Assembly (NCBI RefSeq): GCF_026626665.1
Contig: NZ_JAPNKE010000002.1
Coordinates: forward strand, 2,233,204-2,297,203
Reading direction: 5' to 3'
DNA from: Nannocystis pusilla
GTDB lineage: Bacteria > Myxococcota_A > Polyangia > Nannocystales > Nannocystaceae
Length of the DNA stretch: 64,000 bases
A program made the translations under genes and the position numbers. Below the pieces are notes generated by a model. The model was given only the letters and a program-made list of their open reading frames with translations, was not told the DNA's origin and made no database searches. Positions 55,390 to 64,000 of this stretch are shown here, piece after piece (position 1 is the stretch's first letter; every line of letters begins with the position of its first letter).

Positions 55390-56262
55390 TCAGGGCGGGA
55401 CCAGCCAGTCGACGCGGGCGTCGCCGGGAAACTCGTCCTCGGCCAGGAGGGTCGCAAGCCGGGGCAGGAGCGCGCCGAGCACGGTGTCGGTCTGCCACGG
55501 CGCGCCGGCGAGGAGCAGCCCGGAGCCGCTGAGCACGGCGGGGTCCTCAGGCCTCGTGCGCAGCTCGACGCAGAGGACGTCGCGCAGGCCGGAGCGGAGC
55601 ACGGCGGCGTGCAGCAGCGTGGCGGCGAGCGGGCCCTTGATCGGGTACCACAACGCGGTACAGGCCTGCGGCCAGCGCCGGCGCGCGAGCTCCACGCCGG
55701 CGAGGGCGGCGGCGAATTCGTCGGGCCGCTCGTAGGGCGGGTCGATGAGGACGAGGCCGCGACGCGGGGTCGGCGGCAGCAAGGCGGCGAGCGCCTCGTA
55801 GCCGTCGCGCTGGTGGACCGCGACCTGCGGGTCGCGTCGGGGGCCGTGCTCGGTGCGCACGCTGAACTCGTCGCGCAGCGCGGCGGCCTCGGCCGGCTGC
55901 AGCTCGCACAGGATCATGCGATCGTCGGGCCGCAAGACCGACCGGACCAGCCGCGGCGAGCCGGGGTAGGTGACGAGCGCGCCGCTGGTGTTGAGTTCGG
56001 CGACGCGCCCGAGGTAGTCGGCGACCTCCGGCGGCAGGTCCGCAGCGCCGCGGGCGGGCCAGAGTCGGGCGATGCCGCGCTGGAATTCGCGCGAACGCAC
56101 GGCGCCGCCGTGGTCCAGCGCATAGCGGCCGCGGCCCGCGTGGGTGTCGACGTAACACAGCGGCACCGGCTTGAGCTGGAGACGGCGCAGGAGCTGCAGC
56201 AGGACGACGTGCTTGAACACGTCCGCGGCGTTGCCGGCGTGGAACTCGTGGCGGTAGTTCAT
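55390..56262 (-). CDS. rlmJ: 23S rRNA (adenine(2030)-N6)-methyltransferase
   Basis: 290 residues. MNYRHEFHAGNAADVFKHVVLL is the hallmark N-terminus (split by two letters over the limit: MNYRHEFHAGNAADVFKHVV), followed by YVDTHAGRGRY (SAM binding) and GLVLIDPPYERPDEF with the catalytic DPPY. It methylates A2030 of 23S rRNA and in some bacteria is linked to DNA utilisation. Cytoplasmic. A degenerate copy of its promoter and first codons lies at 58775-58849. Confidence 0.92.
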   Translation of the reverse strand: MNYRHEFHAGNAADVFKHVVLLQLLRRLQLKPVPLCYVDTHAGRGRYALDHGGAVRSREFQRGIARLWPARGAADLPPEVADYLGRVAELNTSGALVTYPGSPRLVRSVLRPDDRMILCELQPAEAAALRDEFSVRTEHGPRRDPQVAVHQRDGYEALAALLPPTPRRGLVLIDPPYERPDEFAAALAGVELARRRWPQACTALWYPIKGPLAATLLHAAVLRSGLRDVLCVELRTRPEDPAVLSGSGLLLAGAPWQTDTVLGALLPRLATLLAEDEFPGDARVDWLVPP

Positions 56263-56378
56263 GCGCCGGGGCGCGGCATAGCAGGCCCGGCCGGCGGTGA
56301 AAAGACCGTGACAGCGTCCGGCGGCGTGACCCGGCGCGGTCCCCGAGCGGCGTAAAACGGCGTATGGTAGCCGCGCCG

Positions 56379-57311
56379 ATGCCCGAAGGCCGCTCCTCCG
56401 CTGCGCTCGCTGCCGCCTCGCTGCTGCTCCGGCGGCTCGGCAGCTTCCTGCTGCGGGTGCTCCGCCACCTCGGCAAGAACAAGGCGCTGCTGCTGGCCGG
56501 CGGGGTCGCCTACAACGCGCTGCTGTCGATCGTGCCGATGCTGGCGGTGGTGCTGGTGGCGCTGACCCACGTGTGGGACGTCGAGCAGCTGACCGAGATC
56601 ATCAGCCACGAGCTCAACCTGCTGATCCCCAACCAGGCCGACGTGATCATCGGCGAGGTGGTGAACCTGCTCGACAACCGCGACCTGGTCGGCGGGATCG
56701 GGCTCGGGGTGATGCTGTTCTTCAGCACGTGGGCGTTCAAGATGCTCGAGGGCGCGCTGGCGGTGATCTTCGCCCGCAGCCGCGCCCGCCGCCAGCGCAG
56801 CTCTGGATGTCGGCGCTGCTGCCCTACATCTTCATCGTCGCCATCGCCGGCGGCCTGCTGGTGCTGACGATCCTGGTCGCGCTGCTCGAGCGCCTGGCCG
56901 AGGCCGAGGTGGTGCTGTTCGGCTATCAGCTGTCCCTCGGGTCAGGTCCGGCGTTCGTCCTCAAGCTGAGCGGCATCGTCACGCTGATCTTCATGTTCAC
57001 CGCGGCCTACCGCGTCATGCCGATCACCGAGGTGTCGTGGCGCCGCGCCCTGACCGGCGGGGTGGCGGCGGCGCTGCTGTGGGACGTGCTGCGCCGGGCG
57101 CTGATGGTCTACTTCTCCAAGATCTCGCTGGTGAACGTGGTCTACGGCTCGCTGGCCACGGTCATCATCGCCCTTGACCCTCGAGATCGGCACGCTCATC
57201 ATCCTGTTGGGCGCGCAGATCATCTCCGAGCTGCAGCACAGCGAGGAGGCCGGGCTGCCGTGGTACGAGGCGGCGCCCGAGAGCGAGACCATCGGGGTCA
57301 AGCAGGGCTGA
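56379..57311 (+). CDS. YihY/BrkB-family membrane protein (two frameshifts)
   Basis: ATG 56379: LGKNKALLLAGGVAYNALLS, IVPMLAVVLVAL, VGGIGLGVMLFFSTWAFKML are the first helices. Near 56790 the frame shifts to LWMSALLPYIFIVAIAGGLL, YRVMPITEVSWRRALTGG, MVYFSKISLVNVVYGSLATV; near 57178 it shifts again to LTLEIGTLIILLGAQIISEL and ends ETIGVKQG. Six-helix inner-membrane protein, once called RNase BN; function unsettled. Both shifts affect conserved sequence. TATGGT (56363-56368) ends 10 nt before the ATG. Confidence 0.85.
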
Positions 57312-57347
57312 GCGCGGACCTGCCCGCGAGGGCATGGGCTTCGGGAC

Positions 57348-57797
57348 ATGTCCGAACAACCACACAGGCTGGCGGTCGTGGTCGTCGCGGTGTGGCTGGC
57401 CGCCCAGGCGATCGCGCTGGTCCGCGGGCTCTTGCCGCTGCCGCCGCCGCTGGGGGCCCACCTGCCGTGGCGGATGTTCAGCGACCCGTCGCCGTTCGAG
57501 CGCACGCTGACGGCGGAGGGCCGGACGAGCGACGGGACGTGGGTGCCCATTCCGCTCGAGCGCTACTTCCGGCACACGCGCGGGGCCACGGGCGAGCGCG
57601 CGTACGAGTACAGCGCGATCGTGTTCGAGTCGGGGCACCTGCGCGAGCGGCAGGCGTTCGCCGCGTGGCTGGCGGCGCGCATGGCCGCGGACGGGCAGCC
57701 GATCGACAAGGTGCGGCTCGTCCGCGGCTGGGTCGATCTCCGCGACGGCTCGACGGGGGCGGCGACGATCGGGCAGTACAGGGTGGGCGGTGGCTGA
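57348..57797 (+). CDS. Membrane-anchored protein encoded with an HTTM protein
   Basis: 149 residues. The start codon lies inside a palindromic copy (GGGACATGTCCGAA). One N-terminal helix (LAVVVVAVWLAAQAIALVRG), then PWRMFSDPSPFERTLTAEGR and a soluble alpha/beta part ending IGQYRVGGG. The MF-x-DP motif is common in small proteins next to HTTM genes. It overlaps the HTTM start by 8 nt, so the pair is co-translated. Function unknown. Confidence 0.75.
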   Translation: MSEQPHRLAVVVVAVWLAAQAIALVRGLLPLPPPLGAHLPWRMFSDPSPFERTLTAEGRTSDGTWVPIPLERYFRHTRGATGERAYEYSAIVFESGHLRERQAFAAWLAARMAADGQPIDKVRLVRGWVDLRDGSTGAATIGQYRVGGG

Positions 57798-58631
57798 GGC
57801 GACGGAGCTGCCGGTGTTCGCCAAGAAGGTCCGCGCGCGGCGCGGGCCGGGGCCGCTGGCGCGGTTCTTCTTCGCCGCCGAGGGGACGGCGCGGACGCAG
57901 CGGTTCGCGCGCGGCCTGGCCTTGTGGACAGGTGCGTACGCGCTGACGCAGTGGTCGCACCGCGAGGAGCTGTACAGCCGGCCGGTGCTGCGCGAGGGCT
58001 GGCTCGAGGCGTGGCTGGGCGGCTGGGTGCGCCGCCGGCGCTGGTGACGGGGCTGCTGGTGGTGCTGCTGGCGGCGGCGGCGACGGTGGCGGCCGGGCGC
58101 GGCGGCCGGGCGGGGCGAGTGACGGTCGCGGCGCTGTTCGGGCTGCTGGTGGGGCTCGAGGCGAGCCCGCCGCGGGCCTACGCGAAGCTGGCGGCGCTGC
58201 AGTGGCTGTTCGTGGCGCTGGCGCCGACGGGACCGCGAGGCCCGCGCTGGGCGGCACGCCTGCTGATGCTGCAGCTGTCGGCGGTGTACGTGTTCGCGGC
58301 GCTGTCGAAGCTGGTCGAAGGGACAGGCTGGTGGAGCGGCGAGGCGGTGGTGCTGGTGTTCCGCTCGGCACGTCAGGGCCAGCACCTGCTGTCGGCGTGG
58401 CTGTCGCTGACGCCGGGGCCGCTGGCGCAGATGCTGGCCTGGTCGACGATCGCGCTCGAGCTGGCGATCGGGTTCGGGCTGTGGTTCGCCCGCACGCGCA
58501 AGGTCGCCGCGCTGGCGCTGGTGCTGCTGCACGCGGGGATCGCGGCGTCGATGCGGGTGTCGCTGCTGTTCCACGCGCTGATGCTGCTGCACTTGCTGCT
58601 GTTCTTCGGGCGCCGCGGGGACGCGGACTGA
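57790..58631 (+). CDS. HTTM-like polytopic membrane protein (frameshifted)
   Basis: N-terminus GPLARFFFAAEGTARTQRFA and LWTGAYALTQWSHREELYSRP resemble HTTM/vitamin-K-carboxylase-type membrane proteins. Near 58025 the frame shifts; the continuation reads ALVTGLLVVLLAAAATVAAG, LQLSAVYVFAALSKLVEGTG, WWSGEAVVLVFR and SLLFHALMLLHLLLFFGRRG. About six helices. Enzymatic role unknown; bacterial HTTM proteins lack proven gamma-carboxylase activity. Confidence 0.75.
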
Positions 58632-58774
58632 GGGCAGGGTCCGGGCGCGAGCAGGGTGCGTCTGGCAGCGTCCGGATCACAGCCCGTTCCGGAACCTCGC
58701 CGCTCGCCGCGGAGCCGGCCGCTCGCCCACCGCGAACCTTCACCGCAGGCGCTGGAGGGGGCGGCCCGACCGAG

Positions 58775-58849
58775 CCGCTGGAGCGTCGAGGCGATGTGCT
58801 CGGGCACGTCTGCGGCGTTTCCCGCGTGGAAACCGTGGCGATAGTTCAT
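58775..58849 (-). pseudogene. Truncated duplicate of rlmJ 5' end
   Basis: Reads MNYRHGFHAGNAADVPEHIA, matching RlmJ residues 1-20 with few changes, then diverges. The 40 nt upstream also resemble the rlmJ upstream region (CTCTTCACCGCCGACCG versus TTTTCACCGCCGGCCG). Same orientation as rlmJ, 2.6 kb away. A partial duplication that has decayed. Confidence 0.75.
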
Positions 58850-58909
58850 GGGCCGGAGCGGGCATGGCGCGTGCGGTCGGCGGTGAAGAGCCCGTGGCAA
58901 GATCGCGCG

Positions 58910-58976
58910 GCATGCGATCGAGGACATGTTCGCGGCGACATGTCGTTTCATGCATGTGTCATCGGACATGTCCCTT
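58910..58976. repeat. Palindromic GGACATG-family cluster
   Basis: CGAGGACATGTTCG, CGACATGTCGTTTCATGCATG, ATCGGACATGTCCCTTGG. It overlaps the 3' end of the membrane protein gene at 58959, whose last residues (KGHVR, stop) come from it. Convergent gap with the HTTM gene. Confidence 0.8.
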
Positions 58977-59369
58977 GGTGTCGAGCATGTAGAGGACGAC
59001 GTCCTGGCGGGGCAGGGCGACGCGGCGGGAGGCGAGGGCGCCGGCGAGCTCGGGGGCGAGCTGCAGCGGCTCGGGCGGCGGGGCCACGCGGCCGAGGCCG
59101 ATCCAGGCCGGGTGGAGGTCGGTGCGACCGGCGATGAGGTCGACGGGCGCGGGCGCAGGCGTCGGCGCGGCGGGCGTTGGCAGCGCGACCGGGCGGAGCG
59201 ACAGGACGAGGACGGCGGCCGCGGCGGCCAGACCGGCGCCCGCGAGCCACCAGGGCCAGCGCGCAGGGGCGGGCGCGTCCCGGCGAGCCCGCAGGCGCGC
59301 GAGGCCGCCAGGGGGTGGATCGAGGATGACGAACATGTCCTTCAGGTCATCTTCGGATTGCGGCTTCAC
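58959..59369 (-). CDS. Single-pass membrane protein, candidate anti-sigma partner
   Basis: 136 residues from GTG 59369 with GGAG upstream; the start overlaps the sigma gene 3' end. A short acidic N-terminus (KPQSEDDLKDMFVILDPP), a basic patch, one helix (WWLAGAGLAAAAAVLVLSL) and a Pro/Ala/periplasmic part (GRTDLHPAWIGLGRV). No HxxxCxxC zinc motif. Position after an ECF sigma gene suggests an anti-sigma or signal-relay role; inference. The last residues are encoded by a palindromic repeat. Confidence 0.7.
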   Translation of the reverse strand: MKPQSEDDLKDMFVILDPPPGGLARLRARRDAPAPARWPWWLAGAGLAAAAAVLVLSLRPVALPTPAAPTPAPAPVDLIAGRTDLHPAWIGLGRVAPPPEPLQLAPELAGALASRRVALPRQDVVLYMLDTKGHVR

Positions 59370-59893
59370 GGCGGGGCTCCTGGGCTTGGAGGTGGCGACG
59401 GACGCGCTCGGCGGCGGCGTGGCGGCGCGAGCCGACGGTGCCGACGGGGATCCCGAGCGCCGCGGCGATGTCGGCGTACGGCAGCTCGGAGAGCTCGCAG
59501 AGGACGAGCACGCGGCGCAACTTCTCGGGCAAGGCGTCGACCGCGGCGCGCACGGCGGCGGCTCGCTCGGCGCCGAGGACGGCGAGGTCGGGCTGGGCTT
59601 CGGAGGTGGCGGGCGAGTCGTCGTCGAACGCGACGAAGCGACGCAGCGCCCGCCAGCGTCGACGGCTGGCCGCGAGGTTGACGGCGATCCGGTAGACGAA
59701 GGCGCCGGCGGTGTCGGGCCGCACGCGCGCGCGCCTGCCACAGCCGCGCGAAGGTCTCCTGGACGAGCTCGGCGGACTCGTCGCGGTCCCACAGCCAGCG
59801 GTAGACGACGTTGTACAGCGGGCGCTCCATCTCGAGGAAGAGCCGCTCGACGTCGCCGACCGTCAGGCCGAGCGTGGGGGCCGGGTCGGTCAC
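59347..59893 (-). CDS. ECF RNA polymerase sigma factor (frameshifted)
   Basis: GTG 59893 overlaps the upstream stop as GTGA. Region 2: VGDVERLFLEMERPLYNVVY, DRDESAELVQETFARLWQ. At a CG run near 59735 the frame shifts and continues DTAGAFVYRIAVNLAASRRR. Region 4: LRRVLVLCELSELPYADIAA, LGIPVGTVGSRRHAAAERVR. Sigma70-type ECF factor of about 180 residues. In an operon with the lipoprotein before it and the membrane protein after it. Confidence 0.88.
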
Positions 59894-60696
59894 ACGCCCC
59901 CGGTCCGGAGCTGGCCGCGGACGATGTAGAACAAGGTCTTCGGGCCAGGTTGGGCCCTCGTGTCGCTCGACTCGAGGCCGGCTTGACCGACGACGAGGAG
60001 CTGACCCGGGTCGAGGTGGACGCGCGACTTGAGCTGGTTGCAGTCCTCGGCGCAGACACGGAGGTTGCTGCGTTCCTTCGTCTGCTGCGCGACGGCGATG
60101 TCGAGGTCGGCGACGAGGCGCCCGCCGACCTCGGAGACGATCTGGCGCGCACGCATGCGCGCGCCGTCGGCCTCGGCGCCGTCGTCGACGAGGGAGGAGA
60201 GGTGCATCGACTCGTGCAGGCGGAAGCGCATCGGGCCCTGGGAGGCGACGATCGCTTGTAAGGCGGGGGCGATGTCGGGGACGGTGTCGAGGCCCTCGGC
60301 GGCCTGGGCGGGCTCGCCGACGACGATCCAGTAGTCCAGCTCCGCGGTGCGCACGGGCGGGGCCTTGCTCGGATCGAGGCCGGCGATCAGGGCCGCGACG
60401 CCGTCCTGGATCCCCGGCGGGGCGACGACGACGAGGCGGCCGTCGGGCAAGCGCTCGACGGTGCCGAGCGGGGGCAGGTCCTTGCCGGACGAGAGGGCGC
60501 TGGCGAGGGCCTGCTCGATCGAGCGCGACTGCTCGGGCGGGACGGCGTAGGTGCGGAGGAGCGGCTCGTCGCTGGTGGCGGGCTCGGCGGCGACTGTCGG
60601 GGCCGGCAGGGCCGCGGGGACGGGCGCGGCCGGCGGGGTCTGGCAGGCGAACAGGAGGGGGAAGGCGAGGAGGAGGCGGTGGCTCGGGCGGGGCAT
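59890..60696 (-). CDS. Lipoprotein with secretin N-domain-like region
   Basis: 268 residues; GGAG 7 nt before ATG 60696. Lipobox LLFAC, Pro/Ala linker, then RTYAVPPEQSRSIEQALASA and LGTVERLPDGRLVVVAPPGI, which resemble the KH-like N1 repeats of secretins. A second part has LDYWIVVGEPAQ, ALQAIVASQGPMRFRLHESM, VGGRLVADLDIAVAQ. No secretin pore domain. First gene of an operon with an ECF sigma and a membrane protein, so perhaps the envelope sensor of that system. Confidence 0.8.
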   Translation of the reverse strand: MPRPSHRLLLAFPLLFACQTPPAAPVPAALPAPTVAAEPATSDEPLLRTYAVPPEQSRSIEQALASALSSGKDLPPLGTVERLPDGRLVVVAPPGIQDGVAALIAGLDPSKAPPVRTAELDYWIVVGEPAQAAEGLDTVPDIAPALQAIVASQGPMRFRLHESMHLSSLVDDGAEADGARMRARQIVSEVGGRLVADLDIAVAQQTKERSNLRVCAEDCNQLKSRVHLDPGQLLVVGQAGLESSDTRAQPGPKTLFYIVRGQLRTGGV

Positions 60697-60804
60697 GGGG
60701 CTCCGGGGTGGGGTCGATCGGGCTCTACGCGCGGGGCCGGCGAGCCTTCGAGAATTTTTTCGGGGTGGCGACGAATGCCGCGCTGGCTGCGCTTGGTGTC
60801 TCTG

Positions 60805-60830
60805 AGGACATGTCCTTGGAGGCATGCGTG
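60805..60830. repeat. GGACATG-family copy in a divergent spacer
   Basis: GAGGACATGTCCTTGGAGGC then ATGCG, about 40 nt upstream of the Nudix start. Confidence 0.7.
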
Positions 60831-60867
60831 GGGACGGTCGCGGCGTGGGCGTGGTATCACCGCGGCG

Positions 60868-61380
60868 ATGCGCGAGCGAGACCGCCTGGAGGTGTTCGAT
60901 GCCGGCTTCTTTCGCGTCGAGCGGGTGAGCCTCGAGGGCCGCGCGTCGCCGGTGACGCTGCTGCGGATGCCGGACTGGGTGATGGCGGTGGCGATCGACG
61001 GGGCGGGGCAGTTCGTGCTGGTCCGCCAGTATCGCTTCGGGATCGCGGCGGACACGGTGGAGCCCGCCGGCGGGCTGGTCGACGCGGGCGAGCCGCCGGA
61101 GCGCGCGGCGCTGCGAGAGCTGCGCGAAGAGACAGGTTACGCGGGGACCACGGCGGAGCCGCTGGGCTTCACGCACCCCAACCCGGTCCTGCAGGACAAC
61201 CGCTGCCACTTCTTCCTGGTGCGCGGGGTCGTGCGCGTGGGGGCGCCGCACCTTGACGCGGAGGAGGTGGTGACGCCGGTGCTCATGGGGCGCGAGGCGG
61301 TCGAGTCGGCGCTGCGCGAGGGGCGATTCGCCCACGCGCTGGCCGAGCTGGCGCTGCGCCGGGCGCTGGCGGTGCTGTAG
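60868..61380 (+). CDS. Nudix hydrolase
   Basis: 170 residues. Complete Nudix box GGLVDAGEPPERAALRELRE followed by ETGY, with the metal-binding Glu residues. The preceding VEPAGG and LLRMPDWVMAVAIDG, and the following HPNPVLQDNRCHFFL, fit the ADP-ribose pyrophosphatase-like subgroup. Hydrolyses a nucleoside diphosphate linked to another moiety; exact substrate unknown. Cytoplasmic. TATCAC lies 7 nt before the ATG, an imperfect leaderless-type signal. Confidence 0.92.
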   Translation: MRERDRLEVFDAGFFRVERVSLEGRASPVTLLRMPDWVMAVAIDGAGQFVLVRQYRFGIAADTVEPAGGLVDAGEPPERAALRELREETGYAGTTAEPLGFTHPNPVLQDNRCHFFLVRGVVRVGAPHLDAEEVVTPVLMGREAVESALREGRFAHALAELALRRALAVL

Positions 61381-61401
61381 CCCGGCGGGCGGGCGGGTGA
61401 A

Positions 61402-61537
61402 GGGCATGTCCTTCTGGACATGTCGAGCCGCCCGCGCGGCGCACATGCCCTGGCGGACAGGTTCGAACCCCGTGTACGACGCATGTCCTTCGGGACACGT
61501 CGGCGCGGGAGGCCGAGCCTGTCCTGCAGGACAGGTC
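61402..61537. repeat. Palindromic cluster with the best-formed copies, between convergent genes
   Basis: CATGTCC-TTCT-GGACATG (61405-61422), TGTCC-TTCG-GGACA (61484-61497, a c(UUCG)g tetraloop as RNA), CCTGTCC-TGCA-GGACAGG (61518-61535, fully palindromic), plus GCACATGCCCTGGCGGACAGG. Between the Nudix and CorC stops; nothing else is seen in 61381-61643. Confidence 0.9.
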
Positions 61538-61643
61538 GGTGCGCGGCGTCGCCGGTGGTGACGCGGGCCGTCGCCCGTTCGGCGCGCGCCCGGCGGCGTC
61601 GAGGTTCGCCGGGCTCGCCGTTCGTGTGCGCCCGACGGGCGCG

Positions 61644-62972
61644 TCAGGCGGCCGATTCGGCCGTCGGGGGCTGCTTGCGGTAGGCGCGGATCTTGATGAC
61701 CCGGCGCTCGTCGGCCTCGGCGACGTGGAAGGTCCAGCCCTCGGCTTCGACCTCCTCGCCGACCTGCGGGATGTACTCGAACTTGTGGAACAGGAAGCCC
61801 GAGAGCGTCTCGTAGTTGCCCTGGATCTCGTCGTCCAGATCGACCGCCAGGGTCTTCTCGACCTCGGACACGTTGATCATGGCGTCGAAGAGGTAGGTGC
61901 CGTCGCCGACGTCGCGGACCTGCTTCTCCTCCTCGGGCTCGTCGTTCTCGTCGTAGATCTCGCCGACCACCTCCTCGAGCGCGTCCTCGAGGGTGACGAC
62001 GCCGGCGGTGCCGCCGAACTCGTCGACGACGATCGCCATGTGGGTCTTCTTCTTCTGGAACAGCGAGAACAGGTCGATGACCTTCATGTTCTCGGGGGCG
62101 AACACGGCCGGGCGGGCGACGCTGCCGAGGGTGACCTCGTCGAGGCGGTCGAGGTACTTGAGCACGTCGCCGACGTAGGCGATGCCGACGATCTTGTCGT
62201 TGGTGTCGCGGTAGATCGGGACGCGCGAGTACTGGTGTTCCTCGTTGATCGTCATGAAGCGGCGCAGCGAGAGGTTCTCCTCGAGCGCGATCATGTCGAC
62301 GCGCGGGGTCATGATCGCGCGCACCGGCGTGTCCGACAGGTCGAACACGTTGTTGAGGAGCTCCTTCTCCTGCTCCTCGAGCACGCCCTCCTGGCGCGAG
62401 GCCGAGACGATCATCCGGATCTCCTCTTCGGAGTGGGCCGAGTGATGCCCGGGCACGGGCCGCAGGCCGAACATGCGCACGACGCCGTTGCCGGTGACGT
62501 TGAGCAGCCAGATGACCGGGCGGAACAGCGTCGTGAAGGCGATCATCGGCACGGCGATCGCCAGCGAGACCTGCTCGGCCCGCTGCAGCGCCAGCGACTT
62601 GGGCGCCAGCTCGCCGAACACGATGTGCAGCGCCGTCGACAGGCCGAAGGCCAGCGCGAACGAGATGGTCTTCACGTTGTCGGCGTGAACGCCCCACTCG
62701 AGCAGGCTCGGCGCGACGAGGTGCTCGATCGCGGGCTCGGCGATGAAGCCGATCAAGAGGCTCGCCATCGTGATGCCGAGCTGCGTGGCGGCGATGTAGA
62801 GGTCGAGGTCCTGCAGCACCTTGTGGGTCAGGCGCGCGAACGTGTTGCCTTCGTTGGCCAGCTGCTCGATCCGGGTGCGACGCACGCTGACGAGCGCGAA
62901 CTCGGCCGCGACGAAGAATCCGTTCATCAAGACGAGGAAGAACAGCGAGACGAGTCGCAGGAGGTCGCTCAT
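61644..62972 (-). CDS. CorC/HlyC-type CNNM transporter-like protein (DUF21-CBS-CorC)
   Basis: 442 residues. DUF21 membrane domain (about 1-190): [58 protein letters not shown] pair (about 210-330): [51 protein letters not shown]. CorC/HlyC domain at the end ([40 protein letters not shown]). Members act in Mg2+ or other cation homeostasis. A GAGGAG lies 12 nt before the ATG. Confidence 0.93.
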   Translation of the reverse strand: MSDLLRLVSLFFLVLMNGFFVAAEFALVSVRRTRIEQLANEGNTFARLTHKVLQDLDLYIAATQLGITMASLLIGFIAEPAIEHLVAPSLLEWGVHADNVKTISFALAFGLSTALHIVFGELAPKSLALQRAEQVSLAIAVPMIAFTTLFRPVIWLLNVTGNGVVRMFGLRPVPGHHSAHSEEEIRMIVSASRQEGVLEEQEKELLNNVFDLSDTPVRAIMTPRVDMIALEENLSLRRFMTINEEHQYSRVPIYRDTNDKIVGIAYVGDVLKYLDRLDEVTLGSVARPAVFAPENMKVIDLFSLFQKKKTHMAIVVDEFGGTAGVVTLEDALEEVVGEIYDENDEPEEEKQVRDVGDGTYLFDAMINVSEVEKTLAVDLDDEIQGNYETLSGFLFHKFEYIPQVGEEVEAEGWTFHVAEADERRVIKIRAYRKQPPTAESAA

Positions 62973-63177
62973 CGACTGTCGCTGCTCCTCGGCCCGTCCA
63001 ATCGGCCGTGGGCCTTACTGGGGGGTCGCCCATAGGGTCCGCAGAGTGTAGCAAGCTTTGTCCGCGACGCGCGCCACCGTGCACGCCTGCGGCGGCGATC
63101 GCGCGAGGGCGACTGCGAGGCCGCAGAAGCGGCCCCAGAGGCGCTGCGCGGCCATGCGCGCGTGGTAGGCTACCCTG

Positions 63178-64000
63178 ATGACCAGGCTCGGAGCGTCGGG
63201 GTTCGTCGTGCTTCTCACACTCGCGGGCTGCGTGACCGGCGAGCAAGGTGGGGAGTCCGAGACCGAGAGCCCCGGCGGCTCCGACGCGTCGGCGACGACG
63301 GGTGAGGCGCAGACCTCGTCGTCGGCGCCGACGACCAGCGGCACCACCGGCGAGGTCTCCGGCGAGTGCAGCGTGTGGACGCAAGACTGTCCCCCCGGCG
63401 CGAAGTGCGTGCCGTTCGACTCGACCGGCACGGGGGTCGTCGACGGCACGCGCTGCGTCGAGATCGCCAGCCCGGCCGGCAAGGCAGGCGATCCTTGTAC
63501 CGCCGAGGGCGGGATCGTCGGCCTCGACGACTGCGACGCCGATCTGCTGTGCTGGTTGCTCGACGCCGACGGCCTCGGCACCTGCACGCCGATGTGCGGC
63601 GGCACGCCGGCCTCGCCGACGTGCGAGGGCGGGCTGGTGTGCGACGTGTCGACGGGCGGGCTCCTGCCGCTGTGCCTCACGACCTGCAACCCGCTGGCGC
63701 CGACCTGCCCGATCGGACAGATCTGCATCCCGAGCATGTCGATCGGCTTCGTCTGCGACGGCGACGTCAGCGGCGACGCCGGCTTCTATGGCGACCCGTG
63801 CGAGTTCCTCAACGTGTGCGACCCGGGCCTCCTGTGCGCGGCCGCCACGAACGTGCCGGGCTGCGACGCGCCGGGCTGCTGCACCGAGTTCTGCGACCTG
63901 TCGCTGGCGCAGTCGATGCCCGGCATGTGCTCGGGCGCGCCGGACCAGGAGTGCCTGCCGTTCTTCGATCAGGGGATGGCGCCGCCCGGGCTCGAAGACG
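63178..64000 (+). CDS. Cys-rich lipoprotein, C-terminus beyond the window
   Basis: At least 274 codons with no stop before the window end. Lipobox LTLAGC (Cys about 19), then a Thr/Ser/Gly linker (ETESPGGSDASATTGEAQTS), then Cys-rich text (WTQDCPPGAKCVPFD, CTPMCGGTPASPTCEGGLVC, CNPLAPTCPIGQICIPS). This matches the recurrent myxobacterial lipoproteins with PCSGGEQ-like Cys pairs; role unknown. TAGGCT (63166-63171) ends 6 nt before the ATG and no Shine-Dalgarno is present. Confidence 0.85.
   Translation, partial: MTRLGASGFVVLLTLAGCVTGEQGGESETESPGGSDASATTGEAQTSSSAPTTSGTTGEVSGECSVWTQDCPPGAKCVPFDSTGTGVVDGTRCVEIASPAGKAGDPCTAEGGIVGLDDCDADLLCWLLDADGLGTCTPMCGGTPASPTCEGGLVCDVSTGGLLPLCLTTCNPLAPTCPIGQICIPSMSIGFVCDGDVSGDAGFYGDPCEFLNVCDPGLLCAAATNVPGCDAPGCCTEFCDLSLAQSMPGMCSGAPDQECLPFFDQGMAPPGLED

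Overview
The window is very GC-rich DNA from a myxobacterium-type genome, most likely a Nannocystis/Plesiocystis relative in Myxococcota. This is inferred from gene content: many lipoproteins with Thr/Gly/Ser-rich linkers, two proteins ending in a MYXO-CTERM sorting signal, CGDG...CDDGN cysteine repeats, and Hanks-type kinases fused to TPR or WD40 modules. I see no rRNA, tRNA, phage, transposase or CRISPR array.

Layout. 0-11 kb: beta-helix, ankyrin and TSP3 surface proteins, an ECF42 sigma factor with its YCII partner, a STAS protein and a beta-helix lipoprotein. 11.5-18 kb: an FHA-LuxR regulator divergent from a kinase-TPR gene, flanked by two small lipoproteins with the same upstream sequence, then a lectin-like lipoprotein. 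18-24 kb: a microviridin-type graspetide cluster (precursor, MvdC-like ligase, MvdD-like ligase joined to an ABC exporter), an FHA/winged-helix regulator, and a secreted protein sharing the precursor's promoter block. 24-31 kb: kinase-WD40, lipoprotein, hydrolase, ABC ATPase. 31-43 kb: spermidine-synthase-like membrane protein, VWA lipoprotein, PLD, C45-like protein, glutaredoxin, amidase, DsbD. 43-50 kb: aspartic-protease-like lipoprotein, TolC-MlaC pair, YgfZ, SPFH-RHH pair. 50-64 kb: hybrid histidine kinase, trpBA, RlmJ, YihY, HTTM, an ECF sigma operon, Nudix, CorC and a terminal lipoprotein.

Three patterns cut across the window. (1) A short palindrome, CATGTCC-N4-GGACATG or CCTGTCC-N4-GGACAGG, recurs dozens of times and lies between 10 of the 11 convergent gene pairs I call, like a REP/terminator or uptake-sequence family. 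(2) At least 14 genes have a TANNNT hexamer ending 6-10 nt before the start codon and mostly no Shine-Dalgarno, which suggests leaderless mRNAs. (3) About ten conserved genes carry single-base frameshifts, many in homopolymers or CG runs, which suggests uncorrected long-read sequence; gene products were read across these shifts.

The graspetide cluster is the most distinctive system. Its precursor has a PFFAHLL leader helix and a TKKYPSDGDE core with the exact microviridin spacing for two lactones and one lactam.
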